Assembly: GCA_903857795.1 (NCBI GenBank) | Contig: CAIOGM010000150.1 | Location: 1 to 64,000 of the forward strand | Source of the DNA: an uncultured Geobacter sp. | Lineage (GTDB): Bacteria; Desulfobacterota; Desulfuromonadia; Geobacterales; CAIOGM01 | Length of the DNA stretch: 64,000 bases | Direction: 5' to 3' | In this document: positions 47,499-57,025 of the stretch, one piece after another | How the letters are laid out: each line of letters opens with the position of its first letter | Numbering within the stretch: position 1 is the first letter of the stretch | Translations under genes and position numbers: made by a program | The notes under the pieces: model-generated | The model's database searches: none | Seen by the model: the letters and a program-made list of their open reading frames with translations, nothing else | What the model was told of the DNA's origin: nothing

Positions 47499-48602
47499 AT
47501 GAGAAAATGGCTCGTTATCGGACTCTGCCTGCTGGCCGCGGCCTGCACAAAACAGGGAGCGGAGCAGTCCGACGTGATCAGGATCGGAGCCGCCGGCCCG
47601 CTCACCGGCGACATGGCGGTCTTTGGCCAGGATCAACTGAACGGCATGAGGCTGGCGGTGGAGGAGTGGAACGCCACAGGCGGCGTCCTGGGGAAGAAGA
47701 TCGTCATCGTCGAAGGGGACGACCAGCGCGACCCCAAGCAGGCGGTGTCGGCGGCCAACAAGCTGGTAAACGACGGGGTCGTCGGCGTGGTGGGACACTT
47801 CAACAGCAACTGCTCCATCCCCGCCTCGGCAATCTACAGCAAGGCCGGCATCCCCCAGATCTCCCACGGCAGCACCAATCCCCAGTATACCGAACAGGGA
47901 TTCGACACCGCCTTCCGGGTCTGCGGTCGTGACGACCAACAGGGAAAGGTGGCCGCCACCTTTGCCGCAACCAAGCTGAAGGCCGGCAGGATCGCCATCC
48001 TCCATGACAAGACCACCTACGGCCAGGGGCTGGCCGAGGAGTTTCGGAAAGGGCTCGGTACCGTGCCGCAGGTGATTCTCTTCGAAGGGGTGACCGTGGG
48101 GGAGAAGGACTACTCACCGGTGGTGACCAAGATCACGTCGCTGAAGCCCGATCTGCTCTTCTTCGGCGGCATCTATGTGGAAGGGGGGCTCCTCATCAAG
48201 CAGTTCAAGGGGGTGGGGGGAGTTGCCCCCTTCATCGGTGGCGATGGCATCATGAGCGAAGAGCTGGTGAAGATCGGCGGCCCCGCCACCGATGGGACCT
48301 ATGCCACCTTCGGCCCTGACACCAAGGAGTCCCCGGCCGCCAAGGGGTTCAACGAGAACTACCGGAAGAAGTATGGCGAACCGGGGGTCTATTCGGTCTA
48401 CGCCTACGACGCTACCCATATCCTCCTCCAAGCGATCAAGAAGTCAGGGTCAACGGAGAAGAAGAAGCTCCTGGAGAACATCAAGGCCACCGACTATCAG
48501 GGGGCGCTGGGCCGGATCCAGTTCGACGCCAAGGGGGACATGAAGCAGTCCCCCTACGTGGTCTGGAAGGTGGAGGGGGGGAAGTTCCGGCAGATCAAAT
48601 GA
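47499..48602 (+). CDS. Branched-chain amino acid-type ABC substrate-binding lipoprotein (LivK family)
   Basis: 367 residues from ATG 47499, with CGGAGG upstream. A lipobox (LCLLAAACTKQG) anchors it to the membrane. The periplasmic binding fold type I is shown by IRIGAAGPLTGDMAVFGQDQ, then GMRLAVEEWNATGG, GVVGHFNSNCSIPASAIYSK and YGQGLAEEFRKGLG. No permease or ATPase genes are nearby, so it may feed a transporter encoded elsewhere. The ligand may be a branched-chain or other small amino or organic acid. Confidence 0.92.
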   Translation: MRKWLVIGLCLLAAACTKQGAEQSDVIRIGAAGPLTGDMAVFGQDQLNGMRLAVEEWNATGGVLGKKIVIVEGDDQRDPKQAVSAANKLVNDGVVGVVGHFNSNCSIPASAIYSKAGIPQISHGSTNPQYTEQGFDTAFRVCGRDDQQGKVAATFAATKLKAGRIAILHDKTTYGQGLAEEFRKGLGTVPQVILFEGVTVGEKDYSPVVTKITSLKPDLLFFGGIYVEGGLLIKQFKGVGGVAPFIGGDGIMSEELVKIGGPATDGTYATFGPDTKESPAAKGFNENYRKKYGEPGVYSVYAYDATHILLQAIKKSGSTEKKKLLENIKATDYQGALGRIQFDAKGDMKQSPYVVWKVEGGKFRQIK

Positions 48603-48823
48603 ATTGGGCAGGTAACTGCTCAGGTACGGTATAAAATTTCCGAGTACCTCTTTATTACCTCTTCCCGTAACCCCTCCTGTCCTCTTAACCCAAGTGGAGG
48701 GACATACTAAGGGAATGTGTCAGAGAATAGTCCCCTTTCTTGAGACAAGAGGGGGACAGGGGGCGTTATGAACACGGTGATCCACATGAAGCATATAAAC
48801 CATCAACCAAAGGAGGAACTATC

Positions 48824-49432
48824 ATGAAAGTACCACTGTACGCCAGAACCCTTTTTGCCATCTTGCTGACCGGTTTGCTGTTTGCGGGTGGCGCCCAGGC
48901 GACCTTGAATAGCCACGGCAAAGGCATGATCTATGACTCTGAGCAGAACATCACCTGGCTCGCTAACGCCGGTCAAGCCGGCGGAACTCTCTCCTGGAGC
49001 GAAGCCAACGACTGGGCTACAGGATTGAACTACGCAGGAGTCAGCGGCTGGCGTCTCCCCACCGCAGTCCCGACTGACGACTACTACAGTACTGCCAGCG
49101 AGATGGGGCACCTTTTTTACGGCGACGGCGACAGTGGACTCGGCGGCACGGCAGACACTCCCATCACCGACGTCCACAACGCTAACTTCGATCTCTTCAG
49201 TAACCTGGTGGCCGGCGGTTACTGGACCGGCACCCCTTACGCAGCCGTTGAGCTCTATGCCTGGAACTTCGATTTTTACGATGGCACCCAGCTTCCCTAT
49301 GACCAGAGTGTCCAGATGGGCGCTTGGGCGGTGCATGCCGGCGATGTCAGCGCGGTGCCGGAACCATCCAGCATCGTGCTGATTGGTCTGGGCGGCGCCG
49401 CTCTGCTGGTCCTGCGGCGGCGAACCACGTGA
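48824..49432 (+). CDS. PEP-CTERM exported protein, DUF1566-like
   Basis: 202 residues; ATG 48824 follows AAAGGAGGA. Signal peptide LFAILLTGLLFAGGAQA, then YDSEQNITWLANA, WSEANDWATGLNYAGVSGWR and TASEMGHLFYGDGD of DUF1566-like domains, ending VPEPSSIVLIGLGGAALLVL then RRRTT. It shares layout with the protein at 41742-42455. It should be processed by exosortase at the cell surface. The next gene begins about 85 bases downstream. Confidence 0.86.
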   Translation: MKVPLYARTLFAILLTGLLFAGGAQATLNSHGKGMIYDSEQNITWLANAGQAGGTLSWSEANDWATGLNYAGVSGWRLPTAVPTDDYYSTASEMGHLFYGDGDSGLGGTADTPITDVHNANFDLFSNLVAGGYWTGTPYAAVELYAWNFDFYDGTQLPYDQSVQMGAWAVHAGDVSAVPEPSSIVLIGLGGAALLVLRRRTT

Positions 49433-49518
49433 ACCGGAGAGGGAAACAGCGGCAATTTCACTCCGGGGATGACACCAAATGCGGCTGACCCCAGTCCCCA
49501 ACCACAAGAGGAAATATC

Positions 49519-50586
49519 ATGAAATTACACCATAATTGTTTGATGCTGCTCCTGCTGACCGGAGCGCTCTCATCCCCGGCGGCTGCGGCGACCACGCTGA
49601 GCACCGTGGTCGCCGATCCGTTCATCGCTACCTTCCCCACTGTCTGCGCCGGGCCGCCGGTCGCCACCGGCATCTGCCTGCTGGGAAGTAGCGTGCCCAG
49701 AACCACCGACATCTTCGTCGCCCAGAGCGGGGTGAAGGGGAACCATAGCGAACCGGAATATACGGTGTATCTCAACACCCAGACCTATCTGCCGCCGGGT
49801 AACTACCGGCTCTATCGCAAGGACGGCCTGGACAAGGATCACGAAACATCCTTCAGCGTGCACGAGAACAAGATTTACACCTTGAAAACCGCCACCATCA
49901 AGTTCCAGGACAGCGCCGGCAATTATAACAAGCTGCATCATTACCAGGCCCGGGACGGGCTCAACGGCGCCGGGTGCCAGGCTCTGGTCGGCGTCAAGGG
50001 GACCCAGGCGTTCCTGCCGGGGAACTATTTCGTCAGCACTATCCCCACCATCGACACCACCCTGAAATGCGAACATCAAGGGACCGCTTTCAACATCATG
50101 GCCGGCGCCGGGGCGACCCTGCACTCGGTCACCGTAACCGAGCAGAGTCCGGCCCCGCTCAACACCTATCACCACAGCAGCTCCGGCGTCTCCCTGACCA
50201 CCATCGACCCGCTGCGTCATGACGTACGAGAAGTCGCCTTCGTCTCCAAGCTTCAGCGGCACAAAGGAATCCAGAATCCCACCTCGGCGGCCACCGACGC
50301 CCTGGTGCTGACGGCGGCGCCGCATTTTCATTTCGCGATCCCGATGACCATGAACGCGACGGCCTCCTGCGGGATTTCCGCGCCTGGCGGCGGGCTACCG
50401 CCCCACAATCTGCTGACCGACTGTGTCTTTGACAAAGCAGGCTATCTTACCCGGTTCCGGGTCAACTCCGGCAGTTACTACGGCTTCAACGACCTGCACG
50501 GCAAGCCTGGTGTTTCAAGTCACACCATCAACAGCCCGTTCATCGTCAGTGGGGTCAAATTCAATCTGAAGGGGAACCAGCCATGA
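49519..50586 (+). CDS. Exported protein of unknown family, operon partner 1
   Basis: 355 residues from ATG 49519 (AGAGGAAA upstream). A signal peptide (CLMLLLLTGALSSPAAAA) leads into a Thr/Gly/His-rich, probably beta-structured body (DIFVAQSGVKGNHSEPEYTV; LPPGNYRLYRKDGLDKDHET). Five or more cysteines are scattered in the mature part, suggesting disulfides. No domain recognised. Its stop overlaps the start of the next, much larger gene (ATGA), so the two are made together and probably work together outside the cell. Confidence 0.7.
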   Translation: MKLHHNCLMLLLLTGALSSPAAAATTLSTVVADPFIATFPTVCAGPPVATGICLLGSSVPRTTDIFVAQSGVKGNHSEPEYTVYLNTQTYLPPGNYRLYRKDGLDKDHETSFSVHENKIYTLKTATIKFQDSAGNYNKLHHYQARDGLNGAGCQALVGVKGTQAFLPGNYFVSTIPTIDTTLKCEHQGTAFNIMAGAGATLHSVTVTEQSPAPLNTYHHSSSGVSLTTIDPLRHDVREVAFVSKLQRHKGIQNPTSAATDALVLTAAPHFHFAIPMTMNATASCGISAPGGGLPPHNLLTDCVFDKAGYLTRFRVNSGSYYGFNDLHGKPGVSSHTINSPFIVSGVKFNLKGNQP

Positions 50587-53576
50587 AAAAAACACTCTTT
50601 CTGACCGCGTTGTGTCTGGTCTTCTCCGCCGCCGCCTGCTTTGGCTTTGGCTACGCGTTCAACGCCAAGACCGGGGCCCTCTCTTACACCTTTTTCAACC
50701 TGAGCCCGAACAGCTGTTATTTCACAAACAATCCGCAGGGGAGCACCGCCAACCCCAATGCGTATGCCCAGCCGGCTAAGTCCTTCGGCTGGGAGAACAA
50801 AAGCAATAACGTCAGTAGCAGCTGCCCCATAAAAAACTCAGAGATCTCCGTCAGCTTCTTCAACTACGCCTTGGGCTCCTCAAATTCGTGCCTCGGCACC
50901 TCCACCACATATCTCTTTTTTAACAACATCGATCCGATTCAGGGCCCCACTCCGGCTCCTCCCAGCGCCGGCGTCGGTCAGGCGGGAACCTTCAACACCG
51001 TGCTCTACAACTCGGCACTCGCCACCAGCAGCAATAATGAACTGATCAACCCACCGGCCATGGCTGACAGTTGGACCATCCAGTGCGGCAACGGCGCCAG
51101 CGGCGCCTGCGCCACTACCAGCGGCACTACCATCGGCAGTTGCAGCGGTCCCATGGTCATGGCCAACATGGCCTCGTCGGCCAACATGTTCATCTCCGGA
51201 CAGGGATCCCCGCTGGACTATCCCTATAACTCCTCCATAAAAGCAAACTTCCCCAACTCGGGCATCAATCCCCCGTCTGTCGGCTCGTACTCCTCGGTCA
51301 CCAACCCTCTGGGCGCCGGGTTCGTGTCGCAAACCATGAATCTGAACCCGACGGGCAGCACCACCGGCGGCCTCTGGCTGGGGGTGTACAATCCCAACAG
51401 CAGCAATCAGGCGCAATACGTTATCAACCAGGCCATGTACCCCCTCAACCTGGCGGCGTACGTAAACAGTAACATCGTGAGCAGTTCTCTGGGCATGGAC
51501 TACACCGCTATCTTCGGCGGGCACTTTACCTTGGCCATCGGCGACCCGTTCATCGTCAGCAGCTATGCGGCCAAGACCCTCTGGTATCTGGTTTCGTCAC
51601 CCACCGTCACGCTCTCAAACACGACACTGAGCGCCACCGGTATGTCGAACCTGATCAACGCCGTGGTCAACGGCGGTTCGGTCAACGGCACCACGGTCAG
51701 CCCCGTGTTTGCCTCCAACTCCACCAGCGCCTACTACCTGCAATGGCTGATGGGCACGGGGAGTGGCGCCGGCTTTGGCGCCTGGGGCTCGGCGGGGACG
51801 GCGGCCAATGTCGTCTCGACACTGAACACCGCAGCCAGCACGCCGATCACCCATGAGTCGTTCTGGGGCCCGGTCATCAACGCGGTCATCAATACCGCTG
51901 TCGATGCGGGCATTGCCGGCATCGGGATGTTGGCCGGCCCCGAAGCGTCGATAGCCGCTGATGTGTTCGTGGCGGTCATCGACGGCGCGGCCACGGCTGC
52001 CGACGGCTCCCTAATGCCGTCGCTCAACGCCGACATCACTGCGGACTTCACCTCCACGCTAAGCCTGCCGGCTCCGACCATGGCCACTGCCCCGCCATAC
52101 ATCAACAGTACCTATTCGGCGTCCAATCTGTTGGGGATGCTGCTGGCCAATGGTTTCGCACAGTCGGCCATCGACTCCACCGTGACCTTTTCCTCCTCCA
52201 CCGGGACGGCGCCCGCGCCCGGAACGATGCTCTACGCCAACTACTCCATCAATGCCGACAGCCTTTGCACCGGCATCAATGTCACCGATAATCTGCTGAG
52301 CGCCACGTGTGGTTCGACGAACAACAACGGCAGCCAGGCCGTCTCCACCCAGTCCTACACCAACGTGCTCGCCACCGCTTCCAACACCTATACCAACACC
52401 CAATTGAGCATCTGGGACGCCATCCTGGCCGGGGCGGACATCACCGCAGTATCGAAATCCAAGGCCGCCAATAACGGCTACATGATCCTGCAAAATCCCT
52501 CCATCGCCGCGTTTGCGCCGCCGACCCAGGTGGTCAACGCCACCAACCTCTGGCCGCTGGGCATATCAGCGGTCAATACTACCTTTAACAACTCGTCGGG
52601 ACTGGTTAGCCTGGCGAGTTATACCGTTAGTGGGCGAGTCTCGGGAACGCCCGTGCCGACTGCGATGCCGCAGCTTAACCTGTTCGTGACCACGCCGCCT
52701 CTGGCCGGCAACGGAACCAGTTTTAGTCTCTCCTCTCCAGGTTATCCCGACGACAGCTGGGACTATAGCTACAACTCCAGCAGTGGCGATTTTGTAGTGG
52801 GTGGCTATTACGGCTTACAGTATGATATGGAGACGCCGTACAATTGCGCAAATGGGCCCCAGACCCTTAATATGTCCACCTGTGTGCCCAATGCTTCTGT
52901 GACCCTGAATTTAACCCCCAACCCCACCAGCACCTACGCCTCCGGCGCTTCGTGCTCCTTGAGCTGCAGTTATCAGTTCGGGTTGGACGCAAGCGGCAGC
53001 AGTACGGCGGCCGCGACCGCGCCCACTGTGCTCGTCGTTGCCCCACTGGGCTCAGTGAACATGGGCAGCGCGACCATCAATCCGATCTCCAGCTACAACA
53101 GAAACGGTATGTTGAGCGTAACCGGCTACTCCTCCAGTTACAACAATGCCAGTGGGGCCCAAACCAGCACCGGCAGCTTGCAGAACGGTACGCAGACGCT
53201 GGACACCACCACCTGTCCCACCGGTACGGGTGTCTCCTTCTCGTTCTACCCTACCGGCTCCCAGAACATTTCCAATCCCGCCGGAATCGGGTTCCTCTCG
53301 TGCCAGGCCCTGTCGCTCCCCTATTCACTCTGCACCAGCGACCCGCAGGCAACCGGCGGGGTGCTCGCGATAATCACCGGTGCGCCGACGAATACGACAA
53401 CCGGCGCCGGCGCGACCATCGAACTGGCCTGCGCCTGCATCCCGCCGTACTTGGGGGGGCCGCCGCGAAATACCAGTCAAGTCAACTTCCTGCAGACCGG
53501 CGAAACCCCCGACGACAAACCCGACGGCCTCATGCTCGGCGCAACCAGCCGCAGCCCGCTTCAGCAGTGCAATTGA
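50583..53576 (+). CDS. Very large exported Ser/Thr/Asn-rich protein, operon partner 2
   Basis: 997 residues with a signal peptide (TLFLTALCLVFSAAACFG). The mature part is rich in Asn, Ser, Thr, Gly and Ala, with many cysteines, often in local pairs (NSCYF, CSLSCSYQF, CACIP), and has an unusually uniform composition. One stretch is hydrophobic and Ala-rich (ITHESFWGPVINAVINTAVD to ADVFVAVIDGAATAAD), which may be a helix pair. No motif of a known enzyme or adhesin is seen. Coupled by ATGA to the gene before it. Likely a surface or matrix protein. Confidence 0.7.
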   Translation: MKKTLFLTALCLVFSAAACFGFGYAFNAKTGALSYTFFNLSPNSCYFTNNPQGSTANPNAYAQPAKSFGWENKSNNVSSSCPIKNSEISVSFFNYALGSSNSCLGTSTTYLFFNNIDPIQGPTPAPPSAGVGQAGTFNTVLYNSALATSSNNELINPPAMADSWTIQCGNGASGACATTSGTTIGSCSGPMVMANMASSANMFISGQGSPLDYPYNSSIKANFPNSGINPPSVGSYSSVTNPLGAGFVSQTMNLNPTGSTTGGLWLGVYNPNSSNQAQYVINQAMYPLNLAAYVNSNIVSSSLGMDYTAIFGGHFTLAIGDPFIVSSYAAKTLWYLVSSPTVTLSNTTLSATGMSNLINAVVNGGSVNGTTVSPVFASNSTSAYYLQWLMGTGSGAGFGAWGSAGTAANVVSTLNTAASTPITHESFWGPVINAVINTAVDAGIAGIGMLAGPEASIAADVFVAVIDGAATAADGSLMPSLNADITADFTSTLSLPAPTMATAPPYINSTYSASNLLGMLLANGFAQSAIDSTVTFSSSTGTAPAPGTMLYANYSINADSLCTGINVTDNLLSATCGSTNNNGSQAVSTQSYTNVLATASNTYTNTQLSIWDAILAGADITAVSKSKAANNGYMILQNPSIAAFAPPTQVVNATNLWPLGISAVNTTFNNSSGLVSLASYTVSGRVSGTPVPTAMPQLNLFVTTPPLAGNGTSFSLSSPGYPDDSWDYSYNSSSGDFVVGGYYGLQYDMETPYNCANGPQTLNMSTCVPNASVTLNLTPNPTSTYASGASCSLSCSYQFGLDASGSSTAAATAPTVLVVAPLGSVNMGSATINPISSYNRNGMLSVTGYSSSYNNASGAQTSTGSLQNGTQTLDTTTCPTGTGVSFSFYPTGSQNISNPAGIGFLSCQALSLPYSLCTSDPQATGGVLAIITGAPTNTTTGAGATIELACACIPPYLGGPPRNTSQVNFLQTGETPDDKPDGLMLGATSRSPLQQCN

Positions 53577-53636
53577 ATTTGGTTCTGTAGACCTCTCGCG
53601 GGAATCCGTCGATTGCCCTCCTCACCCGATAAAAAA

Positions 53637-53669
53637 AGACCTCCGAGGTTTTCAAAACCTCGGAGGTCT
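53637..53669 (-). terminator. Strong palindromic terminator (minus orientation)
   Basis: AGACCTCCGAGGTTTT (53637-53652) pairs exactly with AAAACCTCGGAGGTCT (53654-53669). The A7 run just left of it (53632-53638) becomes a T run on the minus strand, so it stops minus-strand transcription. In the plus direction it may also end the two-gene exported operon. Confidence 0.75.
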
Positions 53670-53692
53670 GGGAAGTACCCATAAATGATGGT

Positions 53693-53895
53693 TCAGGATA
53701 ACCGATCAAATTCCTCCGGTTCGATAGCAGGCCTTTGGCAAGCGCCACGCGAAACTTGTCGGCAGAACCTCTGGCCGCGCGCGCGGCAAATAGGCAATAC
53801 CAAAATAAATCACAACTGATACCTGCACAGCCCCCCCCTCCCCCGCCAACCTTTCCCTGCCGGTAACTCAACAGTCGGAGCATTCCGAAGATGGT
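53693..53895 (-). pseudogene. Twice-deleted copy of the PIN/RHH antitoxin region
   Basis: Consists of three blocks found in the same order at 56160-57125: the antitoxin C-terminus (53693-53789 = 56160-56257), the sequence after the PIN gene (53790-53860 = about 56823-56893) and the start of the Cys-rich gene (about 53861-53895 = 57088-57123). The antitoxin N-terminus and the whole toxin are deleted. Together with the intact copy it flanks the kinase gene at 54147-56168. Confidence 0.8.
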
Positions 53896-54059
53896 CCAGC
53901 CTGAAAATGAATTGTGCCCCCGATGATCTCCTACGCCAAATGACGTGGTCATTACCTGTTTAAACAGCATATCGTTTTTGCCACATAAATTGGCACAAGC
54001 CAACCTTGTTTTAGCTACAGATTACAAGATGTTAGATGTTTTTCCCTTTGCACGATGTT
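53896..54059. other. Kinase upstream region
   Basis: No gene seen. The DNA is AT-rich compared with its surroundings (TTGCCACATAAATTGGCACA, AGATTACAAGATGTTAGATG), as expected of promoter DNA. Confidence 0.4.
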
Positions 54060-54075
54060 TGGCACAACTATTGAT
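54060..54075 (+). promoter_or_regulatory. Possible sigma-54 promoter of kinase gene
   Basis: TGGCAC-AACTA-TTGAT has the -24 element in full and correct spacing, with one mismatch in the -12 element (TTGAT for TTGCT). It lies 72 bases upstream of the GTG at 54147. Weak evidence from one site alone. Confidence 0.25.
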
Positions 54076-54146
54076 GCTAGTAATCGCTATCAGTGTAGTG
54101 AACCGCCGAAATTGTCCATCGGAAGAATCCATCTGGAGGAAAGACA

Positions 54147-56168
54147 GTGCCCATCGCCAACAACCGCCGAACAGAACTCCTGGCTAAAATAGAAACCCAT
54201 CGGTTGCTGCAGGCAGAGGCTGAAGAGACCCTGCGCGCCATCGATGGAACCATGGCCAGGGAAGACAACCTTCCGGCGCCGCGCGTCAACACGCAGAAAC
54301 AGGTCGCAGATGAATCAAGACAGAGCGAGAACTTCAGAATGCAGAGCGGATGGGATAAGACCTTCGACTCTATGCCCGATCTGATCATGCTTCTTGACAG
54401 GGAATTTCGGATCACGCGTGTCAACCGCGCACAGGCCGATCGATTGAGAGTCACACCGGCGGAACTTATCGGTGAACGCTGTTGTTATGTCATTCACGGA
54501 GGAGAATACCCTCCTGACTTCTGCCTGAACCACATGGTCAATCGGGACGGGCAGGAGCATTTTACCGAGACATTCCTGCCCGCCCTAAACGGTCATTTTC
54601 TCGCCAGCGTGACCCCATTCTATGATGACGATGGAAAATTCACCGGTTCAGTCCATGTCCTCCGCGACATCACCGAACGCAAACAGGCTGAAGTCGCGCT
54701 CAAAAACAGTGAAGAGCGTTATCGTCAACTGTTTGAAATGGAATGTGACGCCCTACTCATGTTTGATTGGGAGAGCGGCCGTATTATTGATGCAAACTCC
54801 GCAGCGACAAGAATGTATGGTCATTTGAAAAATGAGATCAAGCTTCTGAAGGCGGTCGATCTATCCGTCGATCCAGCGGTGACTGAGAAGTCCATGCGGG
54901 GCTGTGAAGCTGTGGCCCCCTTGTGCTGGCATCTCAAAAAAGACGGCACAGAATTCCCTGTGGAAATAACCTACAGCTATTTTGACTATCTGGGGATCAG
55001 GGTTTGTGCCGCAGCCATTCGTGATATCTCGGAGCGCATACAGGCTGAATCGGCTCTGCGTGAGAGCGAAGAGTTGAATCGCATGACATTGAATGCATTG
55101 CCGGCCCAGATTGCCGTGATTGATAGTCAAGGTGTCATCATAGCCGTTAACAGCGCCTGGCTGGAGTCGGCGATTAACAACGAGGCCCGAGTGCAACTGG
55201 TGGCGGTGGGCGTCAACTATCTGGAGGTCTGCCGACGGGGTGTCGCGTATAATGATGATCAGAATGCACGGCAGGCGCTGACCGGAATTGAAGCGGTGCT
55301 GAGCAAGGCCCAGGAACGGTTTGCCATGGAGTACTGTTGTAACAGTCCCCTGCAAGAGAACTGGTTTTCCATGACCGTCGTACCGTTTGGCGTAAATGGC
55401 ACGACGTGCGCGGTTGTCAGCCATTTCGATATCACCGAGCGCAAACAGGCCGAACTGGAACTGATCAACTACTCACGGCGTCTTATCGAAGTGGAGGAAG
55501 ATTTCAGGAGAAAAATTGCCGAAGAGCTTCATGACGACATCTGCGGGAACCTGACAGCCCTCGGCATTAATATGTCTTTCATCGATGGGACTCTGAATGA
55601 GTGTGTGCCCCAGGAGTTACTGGCTAGAATGGCTGATACAAAGAAAATCATCGATGACGTCAGGGTATCCACCAGAAATATCATGGGCTCTCTGCGGCCA
55701 TCGGAGTTGGACGATCTGGATCTGATTGCAGCGCTCAACAACTATATTGCCGGTTATTCGACTCGATACGGAATCGCAGTTTCATTTGAGACTGACGAGG
55801 CATTCCCGCGGATAGCCTCGGACAAGGAGCTGATCCTGTTTCGCATCGTTCAAGAGGCGCTCACCAACATCGTCAAACACGCCGAGGCCCAGGTCGTGAA
55901 CATCTCCCTGAGCCAGAACTCCGGAAAGATACGGCTTGCCGTCTCAGACAACGGCAGTGGCTTCGTTTCGTGTCCGACAAGGGGGGGCCCTGCCGGACAT
56001 GGGATGGGGGTGAGAACCATGAAGAAGAGAGCCGAAATACTCGGGGGCAGTTTCTCTTTGGAATCGCTTTCAGGAAGCGGCACTACCGTGACGGTGCAGT
56101 TCGGTGAGGCCGGAAATGCCATCGAAACTCGTCACCATATCCTTGCACCCATGCACTCGTCAGGATAA
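54147..56168 (+). CDS. Soluble multi-PAS histidine kinase, NarX/HisKA_3 type
   Basis: 673 residues from GTG 54147 (TGGAGGAAA upstream). No membrane helix. Three PAS domains in series (around LIMLLDREFRITRVNRAQAD, LLMFDWESGRIIDANSAATR and IAVIDSQGVIIAVNSAWLES), each but the last closed by a DITERKQAE-type linker. The kinase core is HisKA_3, with the phospho-His in KIAEELHDDICGNLTALGIN, followed by an ATPase (VSDNGSGFV; GHGMGVRTMKKRAEILGGSF). Such kinases partner NarL/LuxR regulators; none is adjacent. Lower GC than the neighbouring genes, and flanked by duplicated DNA, so it may be acquired. Confidence 0.9.
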   Translation: MPIANNRRTELLAKIETHRLLQAEAEETLRAIDGTMAREDNLPAPRVNTQKQVADESRQSENFRMQSGWDKTFDSMPDLIMLLDREFRITRVNRAQADRLRVTPAELIGERCCYVIHGGEYPPDFCLNHMVNRDGQEHFTETFLPALNGHFLASVTPFYDDDGKFTGSVHVLRDITERKQAEVALKNSEERYRQLFEMECDALLMFDWESGRIIDANSAATRMYGHLKNEIKLLKAVDLSVDPAVTEKSMRGCEAVAPLCWHLKKDGTEFPVEITYSYFDYLGIRVCAAAIRDISERIQAESALRESEELNRMTLNALPAQIAVIDSQGVIIAVNSAWLESAINNEARVQLVAVGVNYLEVCRRGVAYNDDQNARQALTGIEAVLSKAQERFAMEYCCNSPLQENWFSMTVVPFGVNGTTCAVVSHFDITERKQAELELINYSRRLIEVEEDFRRKIAEELHDDICGNLTALGINMSFIDGTLNECVPQELLARMADTKKIIDDVRVSTRNIMGSLRPSELDDLDLIAALNNYIAGYSTRYGIAVSFETDEAFPRIASDKELILFRIVQEALTNIVKHAEAQVVNISLSQNSGKIRLAVSDNGSGFVSCPTRGGPAGHGMGVRTMKKRAEILGGSFSLESLSGSGTTVTVQFGEAGNAIETRHHILAPMHSSG

Positions 56169-56399
56169 CCGATCAAATTCCTCCGGTTCGATAGCAGGCA
56201 CTTTGGCAAGCGCGGCGCGAAACTTGTCGGCAGAACCTCTGGCCGCGCGCGCGGCAAGGTATGTTTCGGTGGTCAAGGCGGAGATCTTTTCTGCCACTGC
56301 CGAAGCAATGAACTGATTGAGAGAGACATGATCCTCTCTGGCGATTTCACGAGCCATAGTGTGAACAGAATCGGGAAGACGGATACTTATTGCGCTCAT
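56160..56399 (-). CDS. Ribbon-helix-helix antitoxin
   Basis: 79 residues. MSAISIRLPDSVHTMAREIA then REDHVSLNQFIASAVAEKIS is a ribbon-helix-helix DNA-binding domain of the toxin-associated Arc/CopG type; the C-terminal tail (ADKFRAALAKVPAIEPEEFD) should contact the toxin. Its start overlaps the PIN gene stop (ATGA). The 3' end overlaps the converging kinase stop by nine bases, and is the part duplicated at 53693. Confidence 0.82.
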   Translation of the reverse strand: MSAISIRLPDSVHTMAREIAREDHVSLNQFIASAVAEKISALTTETYLAARAARGSADKFRAALAKVPAIEPEEFDRLS

Positions 56400-56812
56400 G
56401 GCAGCACCTCCAGAAATCTCAGAAAGTCACGCGGTGTCATTACTTTTATGTCGAACCATACGGCCTGTTTAAAATCATTTACGTTCCAGGTAATAATGAT
56501 TGCATTGGCCTTTACTGCAAGCTCCATGACGAAATCATCACCTGGGTCTTTCAACACCGGTCGCCACAGGTAGAAAATTTTATTCAATACTGATCTCGAA
56601 CAGATAAAATCCACCACATCGTCAATCTCTTCCGCCGACAGCAACGTCATGCCACGTTTGAGGACAGCCTCATATTCGGTGACGAGTGTAGTCGACAGAT
56701 GCACCGTGAAAAGATCCTGCTCCACCAGAGAAAGCAGGCGAAAGGAAGCCCCGCTTGATGATTTGAGCGCTGAAACAAGGACGTTGGTATCAAGAACAAT
56801 GTGGGGTTTCAT
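56396..56812 (-). CDS. PIN-domain toxin (TIGR00305-type)
   Basis: 138 residues from the ATG at 56812. The first catalytic Asp is in HIVLDTNVLVSALKSSSGAS, the Glu in LVTEYEAVLKRG, and the later acids in DPGDDFVMELAVKANAIIIT then NVNDFKQA. The family are Mg-dependent ribonucleases, here placed before its antitoxin. In-frame extension upstream to 57196 has no start signal and crosses the cysteine-gene region. Confidence 0.85.
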   Translation of the reverse strand: MKPHIVLDTNVLVSALKSSSGASFRLLSLVEQDLFTVHLSTTLVTEYEAVLKRGMTLLSAEEIDDVVDFICSRSVLNKIFYLWRPVLKDPGDDFVMELAVKANAIIITWNVNDFKQAVWFDIKVMTPRDFLRFLEVLP

Positions 56813-56895
56813 AAGTGGTAGTATAGGCAATACCAAAAAAAATCTCAACTGATACCTGCACAGCCCCCCTCCCCCGCCTATCCATTCCCTGCCAC

Positions 56896-57000
56896 TATCA
56901 AATTTTGATACCCGTTTCTGCAACAGGTGGTAAATCCTGCCACCCCCAACTCCCCTTCGATTCCTCCAACTATCCGATTTATATGGATTCGATAAATCGG
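56896..57000. promoter_or_regulatory. Two dyads upstream of the right-hand cluster
   Basis: TATCAAATTTTGATA (56896-56910) is a perfect 7-1-7 palindrome, and CCGATTTAT/ATAAATCGG (56974-57000) a second dyad with a nine-base spacer. Both lie in the gap between the diverging PIN gene (minus) and the Cys-rich gene (plus, 57026), so they may control either the toxin operon or the cluster that follows. Confidence 0.45.
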
Positions 57001-57025
57001 CACGCTCTGTGCTGTTGGATAATCC

